NCBI RefSeq assembly: GCF_014084105.1
Contig: NZ_CP048289.1
Coordinates: forward strand, 1,373,922 to 1,437,921
DNA from: Streptacidiphilus sp. P02-A3a
Lineage (GTDB): Bacteria > Actinomycetota > Actinomycetes > Streptomycetales > Streptomycetaceae
Direction: 5' to 3'
Length of the DNA: 64,000 bases
Made by a program: the position numbers and the translations under genes. The notes beneath the pieces were generated by a model. It was not told where the DNA came from. It did not search any database and worked only from the letters and a program-made list of their open reading frames with translations. Shown one piece after another: positions 56,461-64,000 of this stretch (position 1 is the stretch's first letter; each line of letters begins with the position of its first letter).

Positions 56461-56667
56461 CTAGTTGAGCCGGTCGTCGATCACCTGGCGGACGAAGGCG
56501 TCCCATCCGGCGCGGGTGAAGGCCAGGATCGGCCCCTGCCCCTGGGCCTTCGAGTCACGCACCCCCACGACACCCGCATGGAACGCCACCTCCACGCACT
56601 GGCCTCCGTTGTCACCGCTGTGGCTGCTCTTGTGCCACTCGGCACTGGTGAAATCGGGGGTGCTCAT
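56461..56667 (-). CDS. DUF397 protein
   Basis: The 68-residue protein has the family pattern FTSAEWHKSSHSGDNGGQCVEVA, VGVRDSKAQGQGPILAFTRAGWDAFV. DUF397 proteins are paired with XRE/DUF5753 regulators in streptomycetes, in which they affect development and secondary metabolism and can behave like a toxin-antitoxin pair (Scr-type systems, from the literature as I recall it). The start complementary to 56665-56667 follows GGGAG; XRE lies 28 bp upstream in the same operon. Confidence 0.92.
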   Translation of the reverse strand: MSTPDFTSAEWHKSSHSGDNGGQCVEVAFHAGVVGVRDSKAQGQGPILAFTRAGWDAFVRQVIDDRLN

Positions 56668-56695
56668 GCTGGTACTCCCTCTTGGGTTGATGGCA

Positions 56696-57562
56696 CTAGC
56701 TCGCGCTGGCAAGGTGAAGGATCATGCGGCGCGACTCTACTTGACCCCTGGCCGCAGCTTGCAGGCGATTCCAAAGAGCACCGTAAGCTTGCACGCCATC
56801 CGGTCGATCGAGATAGGCCGCGTCGGTGTAGTCCTCAAGGTAGACCACGTCAGAGGCCGCGTCATGGTCAAAGCGCATGATCGTGAAACCCACCCAGGCG
56901 GCACCGAAGGTCTGCGCATCGAAGGGCAGCACCTGCAGTTCCACGTTGGGGAGTTCGGCAATCTCGGCCAAGTGCAGCAACTGTTCGCGCATGACCGCCG
57001 AGTCGCCGATGTTCCGTCGGATTGCTGACTCGCTCAGGATGAAGTTGAGCAGGGGAGCGTTGGCTTGCTTGATGATCGCCTGCCGTCCGATGCGCACCTT
57101 GAGTTGCTGTTCCATCGCGTCATCCGAGACTCGCGAGTGGGCCTTGATGTTCATTGCGCGGATGTAGCTCTCGGTCTGGAGGATGCCCGGCACTACCTCG
57201 GGTTGGTACCAGCGGAGTTCCGAGGCGTCGGCTTCAAGGTCGACGTACGTGCGGAACCAGTCGGGGATCGCCCCCAAATAGCCGGTCCACCTGCCCCGCT
57301 GCCGACCGGCGCGTGCCAACTCGCGCATGACTTCGGCTTGTTCGCCCTTCACACCGTAGAAGTCGAGCAGCAGCGTCAGGTCTGTCAACTTGATGCCGCT
57401 CTGACCGAGTTCCAGGCGACTGACCTTGCTTGCTGCTGCGTCGATCTGCTCGGCGGCTTCATCCTGCGTCTTGTTCGCCTCCTCGCGAGCGCGCTTCAGG
57501 GCGTTGCCGAGCCGACGCCCGCTTGAGGCGGCTGCGAGATCCCTGCGCCGCCGGGTGGCCAA
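56696..57562 (-). CDS. XRE-family regulator with DUF5753-like sensor domain
   Basis: The 288-residue protein has an HTH (~15-70: LKRAREEANKTQDEAAEQID ... KVSRLELGQSGIKLTDLTLLLDFYG) and the DUF5753 region (WFRTYVDLEADASELRWYQPEVVPGILQTESYIRA, FILSESAIRR, VQVLPF-type LQVLPFDA, YLEDYTDAAYLDRP). It should regulate itself and the DUF397 partner. The start is taken as TTG at 57562, the only start codon before the HTH in a reasonable place; AGAAGGA abuts it directly, which is poor spacing. Codon use is less GC-biased than in neighbours. Confidence 0.87.
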   Translation of the reverse strand: MATRRRRDLAAASSGRRLGNALKRAREEANKTQDEAAEQIDAAASKVSRLELGQSGIKLTDLTLLLDFYGVKGEQAEVMRELARAGRQRGRWTGYLGAIPDWFRTYVDLEADASELRWYQPEVVPGILQTESYIRAMNIKAHSRVSDDAMEQQLKVRIGRQAIIKQANAPLLNFILSESAIRRNIGDSAVMREQLLHLAEIAELPNVELQVLPFDAQTFGAAWVGFTIMRFDHDAASDVVYLEDYTDAAYLDRPDGVQAYGALWNRLQAAARGQVESRRMILHLASAS

Positions 57563-57580
57563 TCCTTCTAAGGAGCGATC

Positions 57581-57898
57581 TTGAAGCCCTTGGCCTATGG
57601 GTACATGTGTGTGACCGTCGAGTCGGACGACGAGCAACTCCTGCGTTCCGAAAGGTTGTTGGTTCAGTATGCGGAAGCTGAGGGCTATCGCCTGGGGATG
57701 ATCTTCTATGACTACGCCCCAGGGCAACTCAGGACGTTCGCCGCGCTGATGCGCGCACTGCAATGCTCTGAGGCGTACCACGTCCTCACGCCCTCCAGGG
57801 GGCATCTGGCTCGCCATCCGGTGCTGCAGAGAGCCCTGATCAGAATCCTGGAGGACAATGCCGACGCTGAGCTCATCGAAGTCGGTGAACCAGAGTGA
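57581..57898 (+). CDS. Degenerate serine-recombinase-like small protein
   Basis: The 105-residue product resembles the N-terminal catalytic domain of resolvase/invertase recombinases: AYGYMCVTVESDDEQLL, LVQYAEAEGYRLGMIFYDYA, YHVLTPSRGHLARHPVLQ. However the active-site Arg and Ser of the YxRVS motif are Cys10 and Thr12, and there is no DNA-binding domain. It is probably inactive as a recombinase. TTG at 57581 has a good AAGGAG (57570-57575). It starts 18 bp from, and divergent to, the XRE gene. GC content is clearly lower than average. Confidence 0.72.
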   Translation: MKPLAYGYMCVTVESDDEQLLRSERLLVQYAEAEGYRLGMIFYDYAPGQLRTFAALMRALQCSEAYHVLTPSRGHLARHPVLQRALIRILEDNADAELIEVGEPE

Positions 57899-57964
57899 TG
57901 GCCAGTCGGGCAGTTCGTCTGACGATTGGTCATGAGTTTCGCCCCGGCGGCGGATAAAACCCAG

Positions 57965-58011
57965 TGCGCGGAGGGTTGTCGGGCCGCTACGCTTCCCGCT
58001 CGCCCGACCGC
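57965..58011 (+). repeat. Direct repeat copy B bracketing the DUF397 cassette
   Basis: TGCGCGGAGGG (57965-57975) and the 28-bp block (57984-58011) repeat those at 56146-56192 exactly and in the same direction, 1819 bp apart. This copy lies 119 bp before the ABC permease start. Confidence 0.9.
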
Positions 58012-58130
58012 GTAGAGCTACCGGTCCCCTTGCTGCCGCCCCCTGGGCAGCCGCATGGGGGCCTGCTTGGCGTGCGCGTGTGTCGGGCTGTCTGTGTTCG
58101 CACGGTATTCAGAGAGGAAGTGGTTCCCCG

Positions 58131-59051
58131 ATGCCGCCGGTACTCGACGACGTCCACCCACCCTGTCCGCCTCCGCCCGATCCGCCCCCCGTACCGCCGA
58201 GCCGCTCGGGAGCGCTCCCGGCGCTGCGGCCCGCGGTCGGGCTGTACGCGGCCGTGGGCCGGGGCAGCTTCCGCCGGTACGCCACCTACCGGGCGGCGAC
58301 CTGGTCCGGGGCGCTCACCAACAGCGTCTTCGGCTTCTTCATCGCGTACACCTACCGGGCGCTGTGGGAGGTCCGGCCGCACCTCGGGGGCTACGACCTC
58401 AGTTCGGCGCTGACCTACGTCTGGCTCGGCCAGGCGATGCTGATGCCGGTGGCCGCGATGGGCGGCGGGATCCAGGACGACCTGGAGGCGCGGATCAGCA
58501 ACGGTGACATCGCGGTCGACCTGTACCGGCCGGTGGACCAGCAGGCCTGGTGGCTGGCCGCGGACCTGGGCCGGGCCGGGTACCACCTGCTGTCGCGCGG
58601 GGTGCTGCCGCTGCTGGTCGGCGGACTGTTCTTCCGGCTGCGGATGCCCGCGGGCGGGCTCGCCGAGGCGGCGCTGACCTGGTGCGGCTTCCTGGTGTCG
58701 GTGCTGCTCGCGGTGACCGTCAGCTTCTCGCTGCGCTACATGACCTCGCTCACCGGCTTCTGGCTGCTGGACGCGCGCGGGGTCAGGCAGGTCGCGCTGG
58801 TGCTCGGGATGTTCTTCTCCGGCTTCCTGCTGCCGCTGACGCTGTTCCCGTCGACCCTCGGGCAGATCTCGGAGCACCTGCCGTGGGCGGGGATGGTGCA
58901 GATCCCGGAGGACGTCTTCCTGCAGCGGCGGACCGGTGCCGCGCTGCTGACCGGGCTGGGACTGCAACTCGGCTGGGCGGCGCTGCTGCTGGGCGCGGGG
59001 CGGCTGGTCCAGCGGGCGGCGGCGGCCAAGGTGGTGGTCCAGGGTGGCTGA
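58131..59051 (+). CDS. ABC-2 type permease, first subunit
   Basis: The 306-residue protein has a Pro-rich lead (~1-30) and six hydrophobic helices (GALTNSVFGFFIAYTYRALW, YVWLGQAMLMPVAAMGGG, LLSRGVLPLLVGGLFF, FLVSVLLAVTVSFSLRYM). It belongs to the ABC2_membrane_6 group. With the next permease and ATPase it should form an exporter. The second gene starts within its last codons. The substrate is unknown. Confidence 0.87.
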   Translation: MPPVLDDVHPPCPPPPDPPPVPPSRSGALPALRPAVGLYAAVGRGSFRRYATYRAATWSGALTNSVFGFFIAYTYRALWEVRPHLGGYDLSSALTYVWLGQAMLMPVAAMGGGIQDDLEARISNGDIAVDLYRPVDQQAWWLAADLGRAGYHLLSRGVLPLLVGGLFFRLRMPAGGLAEAALTWCGFLVSVLLAVTVSFSLRYMTSLTGFWLLDARGVRQVALVLGMFFSGFLLPLTLFPSTLGQISEHLPWAGMVQIPEDVFLQRRTGAALLTGLGLQLGWAALLLGAGRLVQRAAAAKVVVQGG

Positions 59052-59907
59052 GACGACGGATGCGCCAAGCGTCCTCCCCGCCCGACTGGGAGCGCTCCCG
59101 TCGATCTGGGCGGCACTGCGGGCGTACCTGCTGGTCGCCGGGATGTGGTTGCGCGCCTCGCTGGCGTACCGCACCTCGTTCTGGCTGACCATGGTCGGCA
59201 ACGGGGTCACCTCGGCCCTGGACTTCGCGGTGATCGCGATCATGTTCCTGCACACCCGGGCCCTCGGCGGCTGGACCCTGCCGCAGGTGGCCTTCCTGTA
59301 CGGGACCGCCGGGATGACCCTGGGACTGGCCGACCTGGCCGTCGGCAGCCTGGACCAGCTGGGCCAGCGGGTCCGCGACGGCTCGGTGGACACCGTGCTG
59401 ATCCGCCCGGCCGCCGCGCTGGCCCAGCTGTGCGCGGACCGCTTCGCGCTGCGTCGGCTGGGCCGGGTGCTGCAGTCGGCGCTGGTCCTGCTCTGGTCCG
59501 TGTCCCGGCTGCACCTCGACTGGACGCCGGGGCGGGTGCTGGTGACGCTGCTGCTGCTGGTGTGCGGGAGTGTGATCTTCGGATCGGTGTTCGTCGCTGG
59601 TGGCGCCTTCCAGTTCTTCGCCGCCGACGCCGCCGAGGTGCAGAACTCGGTGACCTACGGCGGCTCGGCGATGCTCCAGTACCCGCCCACGATCTACGCC
59701 CGCGAGCTGGTGCGCGGGGTCGTCTACGGGGTGCCGCTGGCGTTCGTGAACTGGCTGCCCGCGATGTACGTGCTGGGCCTGCCGGACCGGCTGGGCCTGC
59801 CCGGCTGGTTCCGCTTCGCCTCGCCGATCGCCGCCCTGCTCTGCGCCACGGCGGCCGGGCTTGCCTGGCGCGCCGCGCTGCGCTCCTACCGCAGCACCGG
59901 CAGCTGA
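59044..59907 (+). CDS. ABC-2 type permease, second subunit
   Basis: The 287-residue protein has six helices and the same family pattern (LRASLAYRTSFWLTMVGNGV, GSLDQLGQRVRDGSVDTVLIRP, YPPTIYARELVRGVVYGVPLAFVNWLPA). GTG at 59044 overlaps the previous gene by 8 bp, so the pair is coupled and probably forms a heterodimer. Confidence 0.87.
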   Translation: MAETTDAPSVLPARLGALPSIWAALRAYLLVAGMWLRASLAYRTSFWLTMVGNGVTSALDFAVIAIMFLHTRALGGWTLPQVAFLYGTAGMTLGLADLAVGSLDQLGQRVRDGSVDTVLIRPAAALAQLCADRFALRRLGRVLQSALVLLWSVSRLHLDWTPGRVLVTLLLLVCGSVIFGSVFVAGGAFQFFAADAAEVQNSVTYGGSAMLQYPPTIYARELVRGVVYGVPLAFVNWLPAMYVLGLPDRLGLPGWFRFASPIAALLCATAAGLAWRAALRSYRSTGS

Positions 59908-59956
59908 ACGCCGGTCACATCGCTCGTTCCGCAATCTCTGCCCAGGAGGGCGACAT

Positions 59957-60949
59957 ATGGGAATCATCGAGGTCGAGGACGTGGTCCGGACCTTCACGGT
60001 ACGGCGCCGGACCGGACGGCTGAGACGCGAGCGCATCGAGGTGCGGGCGGTGGAGGGCCTGACCTTCGGCATCGAGCCGGGGGAGATGGTCGGCTACATC
60101 GGCCCCAACGGCGCGGGCAAGTCCACCACCATCAAGATGCTCACCGGCATCCTGGTCCCCAGCTCGGGGCGGCTGCGGGTGGCCGGGGTCGATCCGCAGC
60201 GGGAGCGGACCCGGCTGGCCCGGCGCATCGGCGTGGTCTTCGGCCAGCGGACCACCCTGTGGTGGGACCTGCCGCTGCGGGACTCCTACGAGTTGGCGCG
60301 GCGCATCTACCGGATCGAGGAGGCCCGCTACCGGCGCAACCTGGACCGCTGCGTGGAACTGCTGGAGCTCGGCCCGCTGCTGGACGTCCCGGTCCGCCAG
60401 CTCTCGCTCGGCCAGCGGATGCGCGGCGACATCGCGGCGGCACTGCTGCACGACCCGGAGGTGCTCTACCTGGACGAGCCCACCATCGGCCTGGACGTGG
60501 TCAGCCGGAACAAGGTGCGGGCCTTCCTCGCCGAGATCAACGCCGAGGCGGGGACGACGGTGCTGCTCACCACCCACGACCTCACCGACATCGAACGGCT
60601 GTGCTCACGGGTGATGGTGATCGACCACGGCCGGGTGGTCTACGACGGCGGGATCGAGGGGCTGCACGCCACCGGGCGCAGCGAGCGCACCCTGGTCGTG
60701 GACCTGGCCGAGCCCGCCGGGCCGATCCAGGTGCCGGGGACCCGGGTGGTCCGGATCGAGGGGCCGCGCCAGTGGCTGTCCTTCCCGGCCTCGCAGAGCG
60801 CCGCGCCGCTGGTCGCGGCGGTCGCGGCGAACCACGCGCTGGTCGACCTGTCGGTGCGGGAGCCCGCGATCGAGGACGTGATCGCGCGGATGTACGGCGA
60901 GCGGGGGGAGGTGGCGGCGGAATCGGCGGCCGTGGGCGTGGGGGATTGA
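59957..60949 (+). CDS. ABC transporter ATPase
   Basis: The 330-residue ATPase shows Walker A GPNGAGKST (49-57), signature LSLGQRMRGD, Walker B VLYLDEPTIGLD and the H-loop TTHDLTD. The C-terminal ~80 residues fit the DUF4162-like end of ABC-2 exporters. AGGAGGG precedes the ATG at 59957. It completes the exporter with the two permeases. Confidence 0.93.
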   Translation: MGIIEVEDVVRTFTVRRRTGRLRRERIEVRAVEGLTFGIEPGEMVGYIGPNGAGKSTTIKMLTGILVPSSGRLRVAGVDPQRERTRLARRIGVVFGQRTTLWWDLPLRDSYELARRIYRIEEARYRRNLDRCVELLELGPLLDVPVRQLSLGQRMRGDIAAALLHDPEVLYLDEPTIGLDVVSRNKVRAFLAEINAEAGTTVLLTTHDLTDIERLCSRVMVIDHGRVVYDGGIEGLHATGRSERTLVVDLAEPAGPIQVPGTRVVRIEGPRQWLSFPASQSAAPLVAAVAANHALVDLSVREPAIEDVIARMYGERGEVAAESAAVGVGD

Positions 60950-60981
60950 GTTGAGCCGCGGCAGCTGGCAGGGTCGCCGCC

Positions 60982-62667
60982 ATGAACCGGAAAGCGCTGG
61001 TCGCGGCGGTGGGCCTGGTCTCGCTGGTGGCTGCGGTGTCCGGCTGCGGATCGTCGCGACCGGCCTCGGTCTCCTCCGACTCGGCCACGGCCACGCCGAG
61101 TGCCCCCCGGGACGTCGCTGCCCCGGGGGCGCCGCTGCTGTCCGCACCGGCCGCTGCCGCCGCCGGTGCGGCGCTGCCGCTGGTGCCGGAGCCGTCCGAG
61201 GTCACCGCCCTCGGCGGCACCGGCTACCGGCTCACCGCGCGGAGTGCGATCCGGGCCGACGGCGGCCCGGCCGCCACCGGCGTGGCCGCGCTGCTGACGG
61301 CCGACCTCGACGCCTCGACCGGCCTCCGGCTGCCGGTGCCGGGCGGCGGGGCCGGATCCGGGACGGGATCCGGGGCGGGATCCGGGACGGCCGATGACGG
61401 CGTGACGCTGCGGCTCGACCCGGCCGCCGGGACCGGCCCGGAGGGGTACGGCCTGGTGGCCGGGCCGGGCGGGGTGGTGATCACCGCCGCCGACGGCGCC
61501 GGTCTGTTCCACGGCGCGCAGACGCTGCGGCAACTGCTCCCGGCGCGCGGCGCGGGCACGGTGGCGGCGGTGCGGATCACCGACCGCCCGCGCTACCCGG
61601 TGCGCAGCGTGGAACTGGACGTCGCCCGGCACTTCTTCCCGGTGCCGGTGGTCGAGCGGATCATCGACCTGCTGGCCGAGTACAAGATCAACTATCTGCA
61701 CCTGCACCTGACGGACGACCAGGGCTGGCGGATCGAGATCCCCGGCCTGCCCCGGCTGACCGGGATCGGCGCGGCCACCGAGGTCGGCGGCGGCCCGGGC
61801 GGCTCCTACACGGACGCCGACTACCGGGCGATCACCGCCTACGCGGCGGCCCGCTACGTCACCGTGGTCCCGGAGGTGGACCTGCCCGCGCACACCAACG
61901 CGGCGCTCACCGCCTACCCGGACCTGGCCTGCGCCGGGACCGCCCGGCCGCGCCCGTACACCGGTATCGGCGGTCCCGGCGACAGCCTGTGCGCCGACGG
62001 GGCCGGGGTGTACGCGTTCGTGGACCAGGTGGTGGGCACGCTCGCGGCGCTGACGCCGGGCCGGTACCTCGACATCGGCGGCGACGAGGCCTTCGGGGTC
62101 AGCGCCGAGGCGTACGACTCGTTCATGGCGCGCGCGGCGGCGATCGTCCGGGCGCACGGCAAGCAGCCGATGGCCTGGGAGGACGCGGCGGGCGGGGGAC
62201 TCGGCCCGGCGCTGCTCGGTGCCTGGCACCCGGCCGCCCAGCTGCCGCCCGGGCTGGCGCCGCGGCTCGCGGCGGCGGTCAGGGGCGGCTCGCAGGTGCT
62301 GCTGGAGCCCGCCGAGCACGCCTACCTGGACCAGAAGTACGACCGGCAGACCGGGCTCGGCCTGTCCTGGGCCGGGTACGTGGGCGTGCCGCAGGCCTAC
62401 GACTGGGATCCGGGAACGTTTCTGCGGGACGTCCCGGCGGCTTCGGTGGCCGGGGTCGAGGCTGCCCTGTGGACCGAGACCCTGGCCACCCCGCAGGACC
62501 TGGAGAGCATGCTGCTGCCCCGGCTGCCGGCCCTGGCCGAGGTCGCCTGGACGCCGCAGCAGGGCCGGGTCTGGTCCGCGTTCCGGCTGCGGCTGGCCGC
62601 CCAGGCCCCGCGCTGGGACGCGCAGGGCCTGGACTGGACCCGGGTGGACGGCATCCCGTGGCGGTAG
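60982..62667 (+). CDS. Lipoprotein beta-N-acetylhexosaminidase, GH20
   Basis: The 561-residue enzyme carries a lipoprotein signal (lipobox VSGC, Cys22), an Ala/Pro linker, the GH20b domain and a GH20 barrel with LHLTDDQGWRIEIPGL and the catalytic pair Asp368-Glu369 in YLDIGGDEAFG. It should split chitobiose to GlcNAc at the cell surface, feeding the NagE2 permease. A Gly/Ser/Thr repeat (GGAGSGTGSGAGSGT, ~115-130) lies in the N-terminal domain. It begins only 32 bp after the ABC ATPase gene and may be co-transcribed with it. No DasR-like site is seen upstream. Confidence 0.93.
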   Translation: MNRKALVAAVGLVSLVAAVSGCGSSRPASVSSDSATATPSAPRDVAAPGAPLLSAPAAAAAGAALPLVPEPSEVTALGGTGYRLTARSAIRADGGPAATGVAALLTADLDASTGLRLPVPGGGAGSGTGSGAGSGTADDGVTLRLDPAAGTGPEGYGLVAGPGGVVITAADGAGLFHGAQTLRQLLPARGAGTVAAVRITDRPRYPVRSVELDVARHFFPVPVVERIIDLLAEYKINYLHLHLTDDQGWRIEIPGLPRLTGIGAATEVGGGPGGSYTDADYRAITAYAAARYVTVVPEVDLPAHTNAALTAYPDLACAGTARPRPYTGIGGPGDSLCADGAGVYAFVDQVVGTLAALTPGRYLDIGGDEAFGVSAEAYDSFMARAAAIVRAHGKQPMAWEDAAGGGLGPALLGAWHPAAQLPPGLAPRLAAAVRGGSQVLLEPAEHAYLDQKYDRQTGLGLSWAGYVGVPQAYDWDPGTFLRDVPAASVAGVEAALWTETLATPQDLESMLLPRLPALAEVAWTPQQGRVWSAFRLRLAAQAPRWDAQGLDWTRVDGIPWR

Positions 62668-62765
62668 CCGGTCGGGCGTTGCGGCCGGTCAGGGGAGGCG
62701 GCCGGGCAGGGACGGCGGCCGGTCGGGAGCGGTAGCCGGTCGGGGACGGCGGCCGGTCAGGGGCG
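62666..62765. repeat. Degenerate tandem repeat between convergent genes
   Basis: About six units of 16-18 bp, each beginning GGCCGGTCGGG or a variant (TAGCCGGTCGGG, GGCCGGTCAGGG, GGCCGGGCAGGG), fill the interval between the GH20 stop and the PLP-enzyme stop. They can form many alternative hairpins but no single strong terminator. Confidence 0.7.
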
Positions 62766-63920
62766 CTGGAGCGAGCGCAGCGCGGCGTGCAGCAGGTCGA
62801 CGGTGGCCAGGGTGGTGGAGGCGTGCGCGCACAGTCGGATCTGGTCCGGGCGGACGGTCGCGGTCACCCCGTGCGTCTCCAGGGCCCGGCCGACCAGCGC
62901 CGGGTCGGTCTTCGGCAGCACGAAGGCGACGATCCCGGCCCGCTCGTGCTCGGCGGTCGGCGACAGCACCCGGCCGCCCGCGCTGCGCACCGTGTCGACC
63001 AGTTCGTCGGTGCGTTGCAGGATGTGCGCGGCGATCCGGCGGATCCCGGCGCGTTCGACCAGTTCCAGGGCGCGGGCCAGGCCGCCTGCCGCGACCGGGC
63101 TGAGGTTGGTCACCGAGAACCGCCGGGCGTCCTCGGCCGGGGGGTGTTCGCGGCCGTCGAACAGGCCCGGATCGGTGACCCCGGTCCAGCCGGTCAGCAC
63201 CGGTTCGAGCCGTTCCAGGGCCAGCGGTGAGGCGTACAGGAAGCCGGTCGCCCAGCCTGCCCGCAGCCACTTCTGCCCACCGGTGACCAGCAGGTCCGCC
63301 GCCGTCCAGGGCAGTTCGGTGGCGCCCAGGGCCTGGATGGCGTCGACGATCAGCAGCCGGTCGGGGCCGATCACCTCACGGATCCCGGCGAGGTCGGCAC
63401 GGAAGCCGGTGCGGTAGTCCACGGCGGACAGCGCCACCGCCGCCGTCTCCCGGGTCAGCGCGGATCGGACCAGGTCAGGGGTGATCCGGCCGTGCCTGTC
63501 AGGGGTGAGTGGTACAGGTTGTACCCGGCCCAGAGCGGCGGCTCGCCGCCACGGGTACAGGTTGGCCGGGAACTCGTGCCCGGGGACGAGCACGTCGCCG
63601 CGCGGCAGGCCGAGGGCCGCGTGGAACAGGCCGGTACTGGCGTTGGGAAGGAGGGCTACCCTGGACAGTTCACTGGAGGCGGCGTTCAGCCCGAGCAGCC
63701 GGGCCGCGGCCTGACGTGCCCGCAGTTCCTGGCCCATCAACTCGTCCACGGTGCGCGCGGTGCAGTGCGAGGACTGGGTCATCAGGCCGGTCGTGGCCTC
63801 CACCACGTCGGCGGAGGGCGGGCCGAAACGTCCGTAGTCGAGATAGCCGTCCGGCTCGATGAAGTGTTCGGCGTAACCGGACAGGCCACCCGGGCCCGGC
63901 AGAGCAGACAAGGCGGGCAT
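62757..63920 (-). CDS. PLP-dependent enzyme, aminotransferase class V fold
   Basis: The 387-residue protein is of the cysteine-desulfurase/kynureninase-like group. The PLP Lys is in VTGGQKWLRAGWATGFLY; cofactor contacts are LPNASTGLFHAAL, VDAIQALGATELP and the substrate loop SVTNLSPVAAGGL. The desulfurase-type active-site Cys loop is not evident, so it may be a lyase or aminotransferase rather than a sulfur donor. The substrate is unknown. The start complementary to 63918-63920 has GGGAG directly adjacent, which is poor spacing. The 80 bp beyond to the window end show no gene. Confidence 0.83.
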   Translation of the reverse strand: MPALSALPGPGGLSGYAEHFIEPDGYLDYGRFGPPSADVVEATTGLMTQSSHCTARTVDELMGQELRARQAAARLLGLNAASSELSRVALLPNASTGLFHAALGLPRGDVLVPGHEFPANLYPWRRAAALGRVQPVPLTPDRHGRITPDLVRSALTRETAAVALSAVDYRTGFRADLAGIREVIGPDRLLIVDAIQALGATELPWTAADLLVTGGQKWLRAGWATGFLYASPLALERLEPVLTGWTGVTDPGLFDGREHPPAEDARRFSVTNLSPVAAGGLARALELVERAGIRRIAAHILQRTDELVDTVRSAGGRVLSPTAEHERAGIVAFVLPKTDPALVGRALETHGVTATVRPDQIRLCAHASTTLATVDLLHAALRSLQRP

Positions 63921-64000
63921 CTCCCGAACTTCGATCTCGAAGAGGTAAGACTGGGAACGTGGATACGCTCGAAGACAGTAAGGCCGATCGACCGGTCGGG

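Noticed and set aside
56356-56880. Plus-strand frames over the DUF397/XRE genes and the repeat blocks
   Set aside because: They are opposite clear minus-strand genes. The shared RYASRSPDR translation at both repeats reflects only DNA identity, with no ribosome site.
61360-61395. GGATCCGGGACG repeats in the lipoprotein GH20 gene as a mobile repeat
   Set aside because: The repeats are short, in frame and code for a Gly/Ser/Thr linker-like loop, which simple slippage explains.

Overview
The window is very GC-rich (about 70-75%) actinobacterial chromosome with GTG/ATG/TTG starts and tightly packed genes. An SsgA-like sporulation protein, a HelD-type RNA polymerase helicase, a DUF397/XRE pair and a gene order that I recall from Streptomyces coelicolor (around SCO2952 down to SCO2897: helD, malic enzyme, hup, murA, yqgE, DUF3039, ... 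hpd, ... ssgG, ... pncB, clpS, mec, cysO, cysM, ... nagE, nagF, rph, rdgB, ... bcp, DUF3618, groES-like, class A PBP) place it in the family Streptomycetaceae (Streptomyces, Kitasatospora or Streptacidiphilus). The genus cannot be fixed from the sequence alone. The synteny statements are from memory, not from a search. Layout. 1-8.1 kb is a core block: end of helD, malic enzyme, HU protein, a MurJ-type flippase that I do not recall in the S. coelicolor block, murA, yqgE and DUF3039. 8.1-9.9 kb holds a beta-N-acetylhexosaminidase behind a candidate DasR operator. 10.2-14.6 kb is a three-gene molybdo-flavoprotein operon (FAD, 2Fe-2S and molybdopterin subunits) of the xanthine dehydrogenase family; the large subunit seems to lack the catalytic glutamate and the Fe-S subunit has a long Q/P/Y repeat tail. 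A tRNA-Cys, an MFS transporter, a DEAH helicase, an IclR regulator and an S16-type membrane protease follow. 20.4-23.7 kb has an Lrp regulator divergent from hpd (tyrosine catabolism) and a GlcD-like oxidase. 23.7-28.3 kb has a secreted protein, a two-component system and a CBM2-GH18 chitinase. 28.5-33.3 kb holds a GT87 glycosyltransferase, ssgG and two RDD membrane proteins. 33.8-37.6 kb has a secreted phospholipase-D-like protein, pncA and pncB (NAD salvage) and clpS. 38.3-40.3 kb is a sulfur-carrier cysteine locus: JAMM peptidase, a 34-codon Cys leader ORF, cysO, cysM. 41.7-43.4 kb has the divergent GlcNAc PTS genes nagE and nagF, followed by rph, rdgB, a tRNA-Leu and an HNH protein with four internal repeats. 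46.4-50.8 kb holds two related GH18 chitinases behind three DasR-like sites. 50.9-56 kb returns to core genes. 56.1-58.0 kb is a lower-GC cassette (DUF397, XRE/DUF5753-like regulator, degenerate serine-recombinase-like protein) bracketed by exact 28-bp direct repeats. 58.1-62.7 kb has an ABC-2 exporter and a lipoprotein hexosaminidase; a PLP enzyme of the aminotransferase V fold closes the window. A theme is chitin/GlcNAc use: three chitinases, two hexosaminidases and the PTS permease lie in one window, and several have sites resembling the DasR operator. They would convert chitin to chito-oligomers, GlcNAc and GlcNAc-6-P. Cell-envelope functions (murA, MurJ-like, PBP, two GT87 enzymes, SsgG) form a second theme. 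The most noteworthy unexplained elements are the repeat-bracketed DUF397 cassette, the divergent molybdoenzyme operon, the HNH repeat protein beside tRNA-Leu, the Cys leader with its palindrome, and several tandem repeats between genes.
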